Origin: Paraescarpia echinospica
Lineage: Eukaryota; Annelida; Polychaeta; Sabellida; Siboglinidae
Length of the DNA stretch: 64,000 nt
Assembly: GCA_020002185.1 (NCBI GenBank)
Contig: CM034537.1
Span: 68,844,286-68,908,285 of the forward strand
Direction of reading: 5' to 3'
The first letter of the stretch is position 1, and the number at the start of each line of letters is the position of its first letter. Shown piece after piece: positions 9,212 through 19,690 of this stretch. The position numbers and the translations under genes are program-made. The notes beneath the pieces were generated by a model, which was not told the origin of the DNA, made no database searches, and worked only from the letters and a program-made list of their open reading frames with translations.

Positions 9212-9413
9212 TGTGGTCGCTTAGTTGTTGTAGTAAATAAAAAGACGATGAAAACTCTACCGCGTGTGTTCACTCTTATTTATTAGTTCCTACCTACCTA
9301 CATACATATATACATACATACACCCTACCCCTAGGGGAAAAGGGACGGGCGGCCCCCTTAGGGGTAGTCCTTAGGTTAGGTAGGGATAGTCTCCCCCTTA
9401 GGTTAGGTAGTCC
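9212..9413. terminator. convergent 3' ends with two poly(A) signals
   Basis: A plus-strand AATAAA lies at 9236-9241 after the structural genes. A minus-strand AATAAA lies at 9284-9279, after the polymerase end. They are followed by a TACA-rich run and two short direct repeats around CCTTAGGTTAGGTAG (about 9370 and 9397). This is the arrangement expected between convergent transcription units. Confidence 0.55.
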
Positions 9414-10632
9414 TTATACGAGTATAAGCGCCGTAATGACGCCGTCGTCGAGCACGCGACGTTTGGCGTAGAAGTAGCTCAACGCCGCGCGTTCCTGAAT
9501 GTACGTCAGCGCGGACGATTCCTTCACTTGGAAGCTGCGGTTCCATCCGCTGCCGCTCCGTTGTCCGCGCAGCACGGCGAGGAAGACGTCCTTGTAGTTT
9601 GGCGTACTGGTATACGAAGTAGCCGATTTGGATGGGCAGCGCGTACCGGACTGTTCGCTTGTTTATCGCTACCTCGTAGAGACCCTCGGGAACGACGACG
9701 TCGAGCTGCCGGAAGCGTCATTCGTTGATCAGCGTCCCGGCGCCGGTAGACGTGCAGTACTTGATGTCCCGGTGCCGATCGACCTCCGTGATAGTTTTCC
9801 GGTAGGAACTGTTCCCGAGAAGCTTAGATGTATCGGCGAGGATGGCTTTGTCGGGGTCGGCGTCGCCCTCGCGTCGCGCGGCGGAGACCGTGTCGCAGAA
9901 GCGACGAAAGCATGCGATCCGCTCGTACTCGACATTCTGTTACACGCGGTGGACGACGAGTCCGTGCTCCAGATACCAACGAAGTAGGGGCGTCGCGAGA
10001 AAAATCTTGGTGGCAAAAAAACTCCCCACGAGCGTCCGCTGAGGTCGGCCCAGGAGCCCGTGCGTTTCGGCTTAGCGACGCATGAACGGGCTGAGATCGT
10101 CGCGCGCAATGTAGGCGTTCCTGAAGATCGGCTGCATCTCGGCGAAGGGGTCGGGCAGCGCGTCCGGGACGGTTATGTCCCACTCTATCAGACCGAAGAG
10201 AGTGCCGTCGAGTACGGCCTTCAAGATCGTTGACCGCGTAACGTCGCCGCCGCCGCCGGTCCAGCGACGGGTCTCCGGCGGCGGTCTCACTTTGCGCCAC
10301 TGGCACTCCCACATCTCGACGACGGTGACGAAGCGGCGAAGGTAGGTCGTGGTGGCGAGCGTCTCGGCGTACAGTTGACTCATCGGCTTTCCGTTAACTC
10401 CGTTCGCTTTCTTCCCCGTACACGGGCAGCCGTGCAAGAAGCACCCTTGGAACTGGTACGCCCTCCGCGTCTCTCGACACCAGCCGTCGACCCGGTACTT
10501 GCCGACGCGCTTCTCGCGCCCGTTGAGCTGGTGTAGTATGCGCACCCCCGTCCGTTCGGCCTCCGACGTCAGCCACTGCACGGCTATGCGACCGTAGCGG
10601 TGCACGCGTTCCGGCCGAAAGGCGTTCTCCAC
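9414..10632 (-). pseudogene. protein-primed family-B DNA polymerase remnant (Polinton pPolB)
   Basis: Only the middle and end of the gene remain. From 10632 downwards the motifs are YRVDGWCRETRRAYQFQGC, CFLHGCPCTG and DPFAEMQPIFRNAY. A TAA at 10074-10072 follows, then in the same frame LATPLLRWYLEHGLVV and a second TAA near 9941. The finger region comes next (ADTSKLLGNSSY), with a stop and shift near 9715, then PIQIGYFVYQYAKL. The next bases (about 9605-9600) jump to the extreme C-terminus (FLAVLRGQRSGSGWNRSF ... YFYAKRRVL). The palm segment with the catalytic Asp motif is therefore deleted, as is the N-terminal exonuclease half. The enzyme would have replicated the element genome. Confidence 0.8.
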
Positions 10633-11016
10633 GCTTAGGAATTTATTAAGGATTTAGAAACTTATGTAACCAGTTGGTAAAGTTGCTTATGTAACGGTGG
10701 TCTACGTGCTAAACGGCAGGCGTCCATAAGCCCAACTAGCGTCGCGTAAACAATCGCGCGTCATTCCCTTAAACGGCTACAATGGACGAGCATGTTTACA
10801 AACAGCCGAGTACAGAGAGAGCGCGTCACGAGCACGATAGGTACGTTACGTCACAATAACTTTCCTTTTAACTCGACACTACCTAGGATATTTACAGATT
10901 TTTCCCTTCTATATATTATTAACTAAAATTTAATCTATATATTTACTTTCCTTTTAACTAGGATGTTTACAGATTTTTCCTTCAATACTAACTAAAATTT
11001 ATTTATATATTTACAG
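10633..11016. repeat. spacer with about 85-bp imperfect tandem repeat and splice-like signals
   Basis: The segments near 10858-10935 and 10944-11015 share TTTCCTTTTAACT, TTTACAGATTTTTCC and a TAACTAAAATTTA stretch. The second contains TACTAAC at 10986-10992, 25 bases before TTTACAG ending at 11016. That is a textbook branch point and 3' splice site. Confidence 0.5.
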
Positions 11017-11533
11017 AGCGAGGCCCACGGGCTTCGTTGGCCGCGGCGCTGTATGTATTGGTCGCGGCGTTAGCGTCACGGTGTCACCACGAAACGGATT
11101 TGGCATACCACGCACGTTTAGGCCCACGGCATCGCCACCCGGCGTTGGCCGCGGCGTCGTTAACGCAGACACAGTGACTATAGCGCGTGCTGCTCAACCA
11201 GCCGGCTCGCCTCCGTCAACGCGAGCCGCTCAACCAGCCAGCTCGTCTCCGTCAACGCGCGCCGCTCAACCAGCCGGCTCGCCTCCGTCAACGCGTTCCG
11301 TTAAACGCCCCGTCAGCCTGCCAACGGGCCTAGACACGTGTTCCGTTACACGCCCCGTCATCCTGCCAACGGACCAAGACCGAACAACTACTCGCCCAAC
11401 TGCCGCAGTAACGGGAACAGTGCGCGCGCGACCTCGTGCCCGGCTGGGAGATGGCTTTGGAATTTTTAGTTATACCGGACCCCCTCGCGTCATTCGAGGT
11501 GGACCCCCTGGGCATAACTACAGGTGGAATTAA
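11017..11533 (+). CDS. Pro/Ser/Thr-rich ORF, possible last exon, unknown
   Basis: The frame is open from the candidate splice acceptor at 11016 to a TAA at 11531-11533, with no ATG near its start, which fits a spliced 3' exon. The product is low in complexity. It contains two related GVGRGV-type segments and three near-identical 36-bp repeats encoding AAQPAGSPPSTR-like units (about 11190-11300). It ends GFGIFSYTGPPRVIRGGPPG. It is intact in copy B apart from single-base changes. I do not recognise it. Its CG-rich codons resemble the Polinton genes, so it may be an accessory or fibre-like protein, but this is a guess. Confidence 0.4.
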
Positions 11534-11785
11534 ACTTTTAGTGTAGTAGTAAGTAACAACCACATACTAATTAAAAATATATAACTTACCGTCTCCTTTC
11601 ATATGTTCATAATACAGGCCTCGTCTCTATAATCCAACTATTCGTATACGACCGATAAAACCACCTTCAGCTCAATAATACAGCACCCTTATTTGTCTAG
11701 CTAGGTTTCAGTATGAATAATAAAGTAGCGTTCTCCGGGTAGCGTTGATATTTTTAGCTCTTATGCATTCTCCGGCTAGAATCGG
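11534..11785. other. spacer, nothing recognised
   Basis: No gene is visible. The only feature is short tracts around TTCTCCGGGTAGCG and TTCTCCGGCTAG that recur near 12014. Confidence 0.5.
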
Positions 11786-11991
11786 CTCTTATCGTTACGC
11801 CTCACGGCAAAAAGGTCACCGACCCCGGCAGACGCAGCCGCGAGTAAGCCGCCACAGCCTGCGCTAGGCATAACTAGGGCACTGACGCTCTTATCGTTAC
11901 GCCTCACGGCAAAAGTTCACCGACCCCCAGCAGGCGCAGCCGCGAGTAAGCCCTGCTACAGCCTGCGCTAGGCTTAACTAGGGCACTGACG
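11786..11991. repeat. about 103-bp tandem duplication
   Basis: Two successive units begin CTCTTATCGTTACGCCTCAC and end GGCACTGACG. They differ by a few substitutions and single-base indels. The same pair is present in copy B at 30693-30898. Confidence 0.85.
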
Positions 11992-12179
11992 CTGGAGAGA
12001 TCATAGGTCAGCATTCTCCGGCTAGTGTCGGCGTTGTATTACGGGCTTGTACAGGAACGTAAAATGAATAAAAATAAGTAGTTCTCAACAATATGGTGTA
12101 CTTTATTTTAGCGCAAATTTCAAATACACGTCATTAGACACGCTACTGTTTACTTCTATATAACCACAAGTTTTCATAC

Positions 12180-12525
12180 ACATAACCTCATAACCACACA
12201 CATAACCTCACATATAACCATACCCTCACATATAACCTAATTAGTCACTAAGTGACTAATTAGTTCTAATTAGTGACTAATTAGTCACCTCTGACCTTTG
12301 ACCTGTGACCTTTGACCTCTGACCACTGACCACGCATAACCACTAGAGGCCAGCACTATACTATACACTTACACGAACTGCACTAATTAGTCACTAATTA
12401 GTGACTACTAATAGTCACTAGAGGCCAGCACACACGAACTGGACTTACATGAACCGCCTAGTCACTAGAGGGGTCACTACAGGCCAGCACGCACACGAAC
12501 TGCACTTACATGAACCTGCGGTGAT
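12180..12525. repeat. short-motif satellite-like tract with palindromes and TGACC heptamers
   Basis: Repeated CATAACCTCA motifs come first, then a 27-bp palindrome at 12237-12263 (13-bp arms CTAATTAGTCACT around one A). A run of 7-bp NNNGACC units follows (12289-12331), then repeats of CACTAGAGGCCAGCAC and ACACGAACTG. Copy B lacks one TTTGACC heptamer. Confidence 0.8.
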
Positions 12526-13935
12526 CATAAAAAAGGGTTCAAAAAACCTATTAATAAAACCTTTTTTATACTTTTTTATAAGTAAGATGTCAGCAAGCAA
12601 TTAAGAAAGAGATTTTTTATAAGTAGATTTTTATGACAGGTCATCCATCATTTATTTTTTATAAGTAGGAATCCATTTGGAATGACTGATCCAAAAATCC
12701 TTTGATATTCTTTTATCTTTATTCCATGGACGGTAGTCTCGTCCTCCTACCTACTACTAACCCTGACTGTATTTGAATTGAATCATGCAAAGTAAGTTGA
12801 AGTGAATTAATTAAATGAAACGGAAAATAAATTTGCAAAATTGTTCTACAAAATGTATGAATGTAGAAGTATTATAATAATAATAAATGCTTTATTCACA
12901 GACTCCATGCAACATACAAGTTCTATAGTTGTGCTATAAACAACAGTTACAACGTACAGAATAAAAATCACCCGTCAACAAAATGTATATACAGGGAACT
13001 GAACCAGTATTTATATATTCTAGACATGTATTTCACGTTACTATTAATAATGCTACGAATCAATATGTTTTTTGAGAACTGCAGCCGGCATATAGATCTA
13101 TATATGTCAATTTTTTAATCATAGCAGAACAGTTAGGTAAATTATTGATAACAAACATTTAACTAGCATTACAGTATCTGTCATAACCAAACATATATTA
13201 TTGTAAGAGACATACAATTTCCTGATAACATGTTACTGATAAATTGTAATGTTTTGGATGTGCTTTTTTTCGTGAAAGACCAAAATAAAAAACAACAAAA
13301 AACAGAACTTCTATAATTTACATATACAAAAGAATTTGTAACTTAACAAAACATGGGCTGCAATTCTTTGTATAGTAACGGTAATTATCTGCTCTCTCAC
13401 ATAAATCAGTCGCAAGCTATCGATACATGTTATTGTTATGGACATTTTCACAGTATTGAGGGGTGGTGGTTTTCTGAACATAATAAGCAACATAATAATT
13501 CATATTATATTCATACGAATAAATATGCGTGGCTGAGGCTGACTACTTTGAAATTACTAACCTGTCTCTAGAAGAAGTTTTGCGCAGCGTCTGTTCTTAG
13601 ACTTAGTACGTCTTACTCCAGCTATTTCTTTTGTGACTTGTGAAGTTGTGTCGTTCTACAAATCCATATTGGTTTATCCCAAATAAACCGTCTGGCGCGA
13701 ATATTGTCGTTGTGTGCGTAATTTGGCCCTTTTTCGCCGAGTCGGTGGCATATGTCCGAGGACGTCCCATTGCCGGCGTAATTGCCATAAAATAAGAACA
13801 CTTGCGAACACTGTTCAACGTACACACATGTAAATATATACTTTCACACAAAGCTTACGTATCATACTATTACAAATCCGGATTGTAGGCTGTCAAAAAA
13901 CAGCAACAACAACAACTAGTCACTAAACCTTTTAC
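12526..13935. other. AT-rich spacer without genes
   Basis: Base composition drops sharply to AT-rich. There are TTTTTTATAAGTA repeats at 12560-12670 and an AATAATAATAA run at 12880. Short open frames near 13350 and 13700 have no recognisable content. The LINE begins at about 13940; its 5' end could not be fixed. Confidence 0.55.
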
Positions 13936-14087
13936 ACGGACAGATATTTTATAATTATTTATCTTTTATTTTTTAATATAATCTCAGTACACGTTTTAAG
14001 TGTGGGTGTATTTAAGTGTGGGTGTGTTTCTTAATAACTACTTGACCGTTTTATCAATTCTTAACCACTACCACTCGAGTTGGTGAC

Positions 14088-14858
14088 ATGGAAGGCTCCG
14101 TACAACATACCCCTACAAGATGCACTTTTAGATGTACCCTGTTCATGATTTTATGTCTGCAGATCACTTTTAGGTTTTTAAATGATCCCAATTTCAAAAA
14201 GTTTGAGAGTTTCCAGAGCAACACAAACGAGACCTTTGTCAACGCCAAAGCTAGACAAGACATCCATTCTGTCACGTCCTACTACATTTACAGTCCCATA
14301 TGGAAAACCATAGCCCAATTGAAATGTCTCAAATCCAGCACCTCCACTGGATTACTGATCACTCCTCTACCGTACAAACTCAGGACAACAACAAAATTCT
14401 CCATACTTCTATGCATCATGTTATCAGGAGATATTCAACTAAATCCAGGGCCCTCTAAATGTCACTCATGTAAGAAATCACTAAAATCTAATGCACTCAT
14501 CCTAACTTGTAATGATTGTAATAAATCAACACACATCAAATGCGCCAGGATATCCAGACAAGAATTTAACAACACTTACAGAAAGCTAAATGTACCATGG
14601 CACTGTTCAAATTGCTCAGCACCCTGTGGCATTTGCCATGGGGATGTCCTAAATGACCATAAAGCAATTCAGTGCGACCGCTGCTTAAACTGGGTCCACA
14701 CACAATGCTGTGCAATGGATGACAATGAATACAAACGATTAATAAATTCCTTATGTTCGTGGGCCTGCCCCGAATGCAACAACTTCAACTTCACAAATTC
14801 TTTCTTCAGAGATATAGAAATACCCAACAGCAAATCCCTTTTATCCTCTGGACAGTAA
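14088..14858 (+). pseudogene. LINE ORF N-terminal part: 2A-like motif and two PHD-like fingers
   Basis: 256 codons from an ATG at 14088. Residues about 112-122 read LSGDIQLNPGP, the NPGP-ending signature of 2A translational-recoding peptides. These are known at the N-termini of some CR1/L2-group LINEs, where they separate or retarget the leader. Two Cys/His fingers follow: CHSCKKSLKSNALILTCNDC with a His-x2-Cys and WHCSNC, then CGICHGDV, CDRCLNWVHTQCC and WACPEC, with PHD-type spacing. The frame leaves the real coding frame near 14840; the next frame continues to the endonuclease, so the true ORF was longer. Copy B carries GDV in place of GDI. Confidence 0.75.
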
Positions 14859-14861
14859 CAG

Positions 14862-15900
14862 TCGTAACCTAAACGAAACCACCAACAACAATACAACTAA
14901 TAGCAAGAAAGCATATAGACCGAAAAAGAGACAAAACTTCAGATGCATCCTCATAAACTGCCAAAGCTTTAAAAAGAAAGCCTCAGACATCGAAGCACTA
15001 AACAATCTACACAACCCAGACATCACCTGTGGCACTGAATCATGGTTAGATCCCTCCATAAAAAATGGAGAAATATTCCCAAGCAACTTTAACGTCTTTA
15101 GAAAGGACAGAGAAACAGACACTACTGGAGGGAGGGTATTTCAAATATCAATAGATGACCCCATCACAAGCCACCTACCAGACCTAGACACTAACAGTGA
15201 GAGCATTTGGACTGAAACCCAGATAACATGAATGAAACCAATAATCATGTGTCCCTCTATCGTGCCCCAAATTACTCTCATGGAACTCAAATCGAAGAAC
15301 TAGACCTAGCCCTTTCTAAATTAGGTAACAAGATCAACACACATAATGTCATCATTACTGGCGATTTCAACCTCCCTAACATCAATTGGGAAATTCACCA
15401 AGGCACACATAACAATGGATACAGTACAACTGCTGCCAATAAATTACTCTCTCTCTTACAGAGGAACATGGACTGATCCACCATGTCAAGGAACCCACAC
15501 ACAGACAGGGAAATGCCAATAATATTTTAGATCTTGTCTTCATCAATAGACCTGGGTTAATAAAGAAGATAAATGTAGTAGACGGAATAGCAGACCATAG
15601 CACAACCATCATTGATGTAAACATCTCGCCCAAACGCAAATATCGTCCGAAACGTAAAGTCTTCATTAGAAATAAAGCCGACAACATTAACATCCAGAAA
15701 TCTCTTGAAAACTTTACACATGAATACTTCTCTCAAAACCAAAACATGACAGTCAATGACAAGTGGAATCTTGTTTCCACGAAAATCATCAACATTATGA
15801 ACCAATATGTACCACACCGTCTTACTACTTCAAGACACAATCTTCCCTGGTTCAATAAAGATTTAAAGAAAATGTGCAAAAAAAAAGAAACAGCTATATA
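14862..15900 (+). pseudogene. LINE APE-type endonuclease domain, broken
   Basis: The first part (14935-15231) has RCILINCQSFKKKASDIEAL and ITCGTESWLDPSI (the catalytic Glu region). The second (15228-15475) has VSLYRAPNYS and VIITGDFNLPNINW (GDFN motif). The sequence continues with IADHSTTIIDVNIS near 15590. Stops or shifts lie near 15230, 15475 and 15525. The domain would nick target DNA to prime reverse transcription. Confidence 0.75.
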
Positions 15901-16164
15901 ACAAAGCAAAAAGAACTAGAAATCCAGAAGACTGGAAAGAATTATGTGACATCAGGAGAAACATGCATAAACACCTTCGTTCTGCTAAACTATCCTACAT
16001 AAGTCAATTCCTGACAACAACAATAACAGAGAAACCTAAATAATTTTGGAGCTTCATTTCTAAACTTAGACAGAATAACCAGGGTATTGGGGACCTTAAC
16101 ATTGCGGGTAACATCATTAGCGACGACAAACATAAAGCAGAAGCCTTAAACAATCAGTTCCAAA

Positions 16165-17178
16165 GTGTCTTTACACACGAAGGAAATTCCACCCTACCAG
16201 ATATGGCCAGAAAGTCCACATGGAGAAATCCCCAAACTAACAATTTCACTTAAAGGAGTACTTGATCAACTTTCCAAAATTAACATTTCTAAATCGCAAG
16301 GACCAGATGGCATTCCACCATGGTTCTTAAACAGATATGCCTCTCATCTAGCACCAGTAATACATGACATTTTCCAATCATCTGTTGACTCTGAACAAGT
16401 CCCCAATACCTGGAAAGAAGCCAATGTAACAGCAATTTTTAAGAAAGGAAGTAGAGCAGAAACATCTAACTACAGACCAATATCCTTAACACCTGTGGTT
16501 TCTAAACTTCTTGAACACATCATACATAGTCACATTATGAAACACCTTGAACTTGAACAGCACCGCATTCTAACTGACCACTAACATGGCTTCCGTGCCA
16601 AAAGATAAAATGAAACACAATTAATTCAAACAATCCACGACATAAGCAAATCACTTGATGAGAAGAAATCTGTAGACATGGCCGTCCTTGACTTCACCAA
16701 AGCATTCAATAAAGTTCCACATAAAAAACACTATGGTATCACAGGCCCAATATCATCATGGACAAATAGCTTCGTTACAGGAAGAACTCAACAGGTTGTT
16801 ATAAATGGATCCAAGTCAACATCAACTCAAGTAATTTCTGAGGTACCACAAGGCACAGTACTGGGGCCCCTACTTTTCCTACTTTACATAAATGACCTGC
16901 CAGACAATCTTTCCTCAACTGTTCGCCTTTTTGCAGACGAATGCCTGTTACATTCACCGATTAAAACTGATCAAGACACATCTGTCCTCCAAAACGATCT
17001 GCTAAAACTTGAGAAATGGCAACACACGTGGCTTATGAAATTCAACCCCACTAAATGTTATACAATGACAATAGCCTCAAGAAAACCGACACCAAATCTC
17101 TACACCTTCTGCGGACAACAACTTAAATCTGTTGAATCATACTGTTATCTTGGCATACATATATATCAAATACATTAA
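16165..17178 (+). pseudogene. LINE reverse transcriptase, broken, catalytic FADE
   Basis: RT motifs appear in order: KSQGPDGIPPWFLNRY, NTWKEANVTAIFKKGS and NYRPISLTPVVSKLLEHII. Stops follow at 16582 and 16606 around HGFRAKR. Then come VLDFTKAFNKVPHKK (first catalytic Asp), VPQGTVLGPLLFLLYIND and RLFADECLLHS. The normal FADD active site reads FADE, so the second Asp of the pair is a Glu. The C-terminal parts continue in other frames at 17255-17467 and 17507-17710. Both copies share the FADE change and both stops. Confidence 0.85.
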
Positions 17179-17812
17179 ATTGGACAATACAAAGCAACTT
17201 AGTCACAAAAAAAGCACAACAGACATTTGGAATTATTAGAAGAAATTTAAATAAATGCCCAACCCAAATCAAGTCCATAGCCTACACAACCCTTGTCCGC
17301 CCTATATTGAATATGCGTCAGCATCATGGGATCCACATTGCCTAAGAAATATCAAACTCATAGAAAGAACCCAGAGACAAGCCGCCAGATTTTGTAAGAA
17401 CAACTATTCTAGAGAGCCAGGAACGGTAATACAACTCCTTAAAGATCTCCAGTGGGACACCCTATAATCAAGAAGAAAAACCCAAAGACTTAGCATATTA
17501 TATAAAATGGAACATAACCTCATAGATATCCCACTAGATCAATACATCAAACACAACACCAGATGCTCACGTAAACATAATAAACAGTTAGTACAAATCA
17601 GGCACTCGAAAAACATATTTGGAAACAGCTTTTTCCCAGTCACAATAAGAGTGGAATTCTCTACCTCCAAGCATTGTATCAAGTACATCACTGAATTAAT
17701 TCCAGATTAGTCTAGCCCAACATGTAAACAAATTAATCCATAAGAGCCACCATGCGCACTGGCGTGATGTGTCCATAGGACATTTTGCCAGTCAAAATAC
17801 AGATACAGAAGT

Positions 17813-18740
17813 CTAGGCGGAGAATCTGGACACAGCCTAATCTGGGCCCACCACACCGGATCCCCTTGTCAGGCTTGTGGCTTGTCAACTTGTTACTCTT
17901 ACAAACATGTTGTGCGACTTTGTTTCACAAATACTAAGTTAATTAGTTACATTTCACGTGTAGTTTCTAAACAGGTTGACGTATATTATATTACTTACTT
18001 GTCAGGCATACATATTTCCAATGTCAATAAACACAATTCCAGATATCCAGCGTTATTTGCGACCAATTCCTCGCAAGAACAACGTAAACGACAGCGAATT
18101 TACTCAATTTACGGTGGCGCCACCTCACGGTGTCTGTATTATCGCGTCAACGGCAAAGCCACTAGAGTACTGACCTCACCCGGACAGTTTTTAAAGATCT
18201 TTTAGTCGGGCAGCCAAGGACTATATCTAGAAATCGAGTATGAACATGTTTTTTTGACGGATTATTTACAAAAGGCGTGTCCAGAAAAAAGGGCCATGAG
18301 TGATCAGCTGAGAGCTACACCCAACAGCGTGATCGCGTGTGGTTGTGATTTGAGTAGACAATGCAGTAGTTATTTTATTTTAGTGACTGCTATTGGGTTA
18401 AGGTTCATGTAGAGTAAAGTAGTTATTTTAATCTCGCATTTTGTGTGCCTGCTGTAATGTTGAAATTAAAACGTTGAATTGTACTTTTACTCTTACTTCA
18501 AGTAATTTTGAAAGTTACTTTTACATCTTACTAAATTAAGTAGGTTTTTTTCAATGTACTTTTACTTAAGTAATTTTGAGGTGAGTTATTTGTAATTTTA
18601 CTCAAGTACAAAATAAAAGTAGTTGAGTCAACACTGCGGATTTAAAGCGATACCCAACATAGCTGTTACGGTCGGTGAACAACAACAACTATAATCATCT
18701 TCCGTCCGTGATCTTGGGATTATATATACGATCAACACCT
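17813..18740. other. unique flank of block A with TACTTTTACT-rich repeat
   Basis: No gene is recognised. A 107-codon open frame at 17882-18205 has no family features. The interval 18480-18625 holds several copies of TACTTTTACTTAAGTA-like words, some facing each other, as in small inverted-repeat elements. Confidence 0.45.
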
Positions 18741-18749
18741 ATAAGTAAG

Positions 18750-19690
18750 ACAAAACACGTAAACATTCCTTATGCCGAACTGAATATTACCACCTCAGAA
18801 ACATCGGGAGAATCCGTCGATACCTCAACCATTTGTCGCAGCGAAGACACTCGTTCATGCTCTCATAACATCAAGACTTGATTACTTTAATTGCTTACTG
18901 CGTAAGCCACGCAGTAAGCAATTAAAGTTGCCCGTGAATCAACTTGCGGAAATGCAGCGTCTGCAGAATGCATGCGCGCGTATAATCACAAGAACCAGCC
19001 GCTGCTCGCACATCACTTCCGTTCTAAAGGAGCTTCACTGGCGTCCAGTCCATCGTCGAATACAATATAAGATCATGTCACATACCTACCGTGCTGTACA
19101 CCACCAAGCACCACTATATTTGAACGAATGCTGTCTATTATTTGTACAGACCAATATGTTCTCTACGATCTGAATCTACAATCTTGGTGACTGTGCTACG
19201 AACTCGAACAGCCACATATGGAGATACGGAGATCGGACATTCTCCAAAGCAGCGTCGACTTTGTGGAACAGTTTGCTACCATCAGGAACTCTACCAGCTG
19301 CATCAGCTTTCAATGGCAGCCAAAAAACCTTCCTATTCGGGCAGGAATATGATTTATGCCTGAACAATACATGTCTTACGGTTTTGATCAATCTCACCTA
19401 ATATATTTATTATTATTAATCTATTTTATTTAATTCCATGCTCATAATATATCATCTTACTATTTTATATATATATATATTAGGTATAACACCTGTATAT
19501 TTAAATAACTTTTTAACTATTTAATTCGATATATGATTCTTAGTTAATCTGTTCTTACATTACTTAACATATTATTTTATGATTTTCATGTTTAGTGTAA
19601 TTATGAGTGTATTGTAAAGCGCCACAGAGCACTATGTGATTATGGTGCTATATACATTTCGTATTTTATTGTTTATTATTATTATGTCAA
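18750..19690 (+). mobile_element. 3' remnant of a second LINE family (RT C-terminus and tail)
   Basis: The segments HLRNIGRIRRYLNHLS, ALITSRLDYFNCLL, LQNACARIITRTSRC and VLKELHWRPVHRRIQYKIM are the conserved region after the RT active site in CR1/L2-group LINEs. The coding part ends near 19400. A 3' tail includes a GCGCCACAGAGCACTATGTG-type element (19618-19650) and simple TTA repeats. A perfect hairpin interrupts it at 18884-18928. It is unrelated to the LINE of block A. Confidence 0.75.
18884..18928. repeat. perfect 20-bp inverted repeat (hairpin) within LINE remnant
   Basis: The left arm 18884-18903 (ACTTTAATTGCTTACTGCGT) is exactly complementary to 18909-18928, with loop AAGCC. The left arm is normal LINE coding sequence (DYFNCLL). 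The right arm replaces the expected continuation, so it is an inverted snap-back copy. Confidence 0.95.

Larger units (their letters stand above)
5120..11533. mobile_element. Polinton/adintovirus-like element remnant, copy A
   Basis: The gene set is diagnostic of Polintons/Mavericks (adintovirus-like). A chromodomain integrase tail, small membrane protein, penton-like protein, small basic protein, double-jelly-roll-type capsid protein and adenain-like protease lie on the plus strand. A protein-primed family-B polymerase remnant is convergent on the minus strand. I see no packaging ATPase, no integrase catalytic core and no terminal inverted repeats, so the outer limits are unknown. The block is GC-rich against AT-rich surroundings. 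Stops and frameshifts shared with copy B show that it was already dead when duplicated. Confidence 0.85.
4030..17812. repeat. duplicated block, copy A (Polinton remnant + LINE)
   Basis: It is almost identical to 22936-36711; the offset is 18906 at the left, 18907 after 9990 and 18899-18900 after 12310. I counted roughly 20 differences from 4030 to 16200, including single-base changes at 4759, 4857, 5225, 7330, 9606, 10295 and 14430, an A7/A8 run near 10020 and a missing heptamer near 12300. All major stops and frameshifts are shared. The left limit of homology is unknown because copy B starts at a gap. The right limit coincides with the LINE 3' end. Confidence 0.9.
13940..17812 (+). mobile_element. 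CR1-group non-LTR retrotransposon (LINE), dead, copy A
   Basis: A single decayed ORF region encodes, in order, an N-terminal leader, a 2A-like motif, two PHD-like zinc fingers, an APE-type endonuclease and a reverse transcriptase. The 3' end consists of short ATACAG repeats (17798-17811) rather than a poly(A), as in CR1/L2-group elements. There are stops and frameshifts near 14840, 15230, 15475, 16582 and 16606, and an altered RT active site. Confidence 0.85.

Noticed and set aside
10394..11533. Terminal inverted repeats of the Polinton
   Set aside because: I compared the left (4030-5120) and right (10633-13935) flanks by eye and found no convincing inverted pair. They may be lost or too diverged.
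13725..13755. CGCCGAGTCGGTGG, resembling the end of a CRISPR tracrRNA
   Set aside because: A short chance match in an animal genome. There are no repeats, spacers or cas genes, and no surrounding RNA structure.
4030..17812. The whole block as one LINE-mobilised composite transposon
   Set aside because: The right boundary at the LINE 3' end is suggestive, but the LINE was already dead in both copies, no matching target-site duplication was found, and the 3' divergence jump fits recombination or misassembly better.
17882..18205. 107-codon plus-strand frame as a gene
   Set aside because: No domain, no codon bias, and it sits in repeat-rich DNA.
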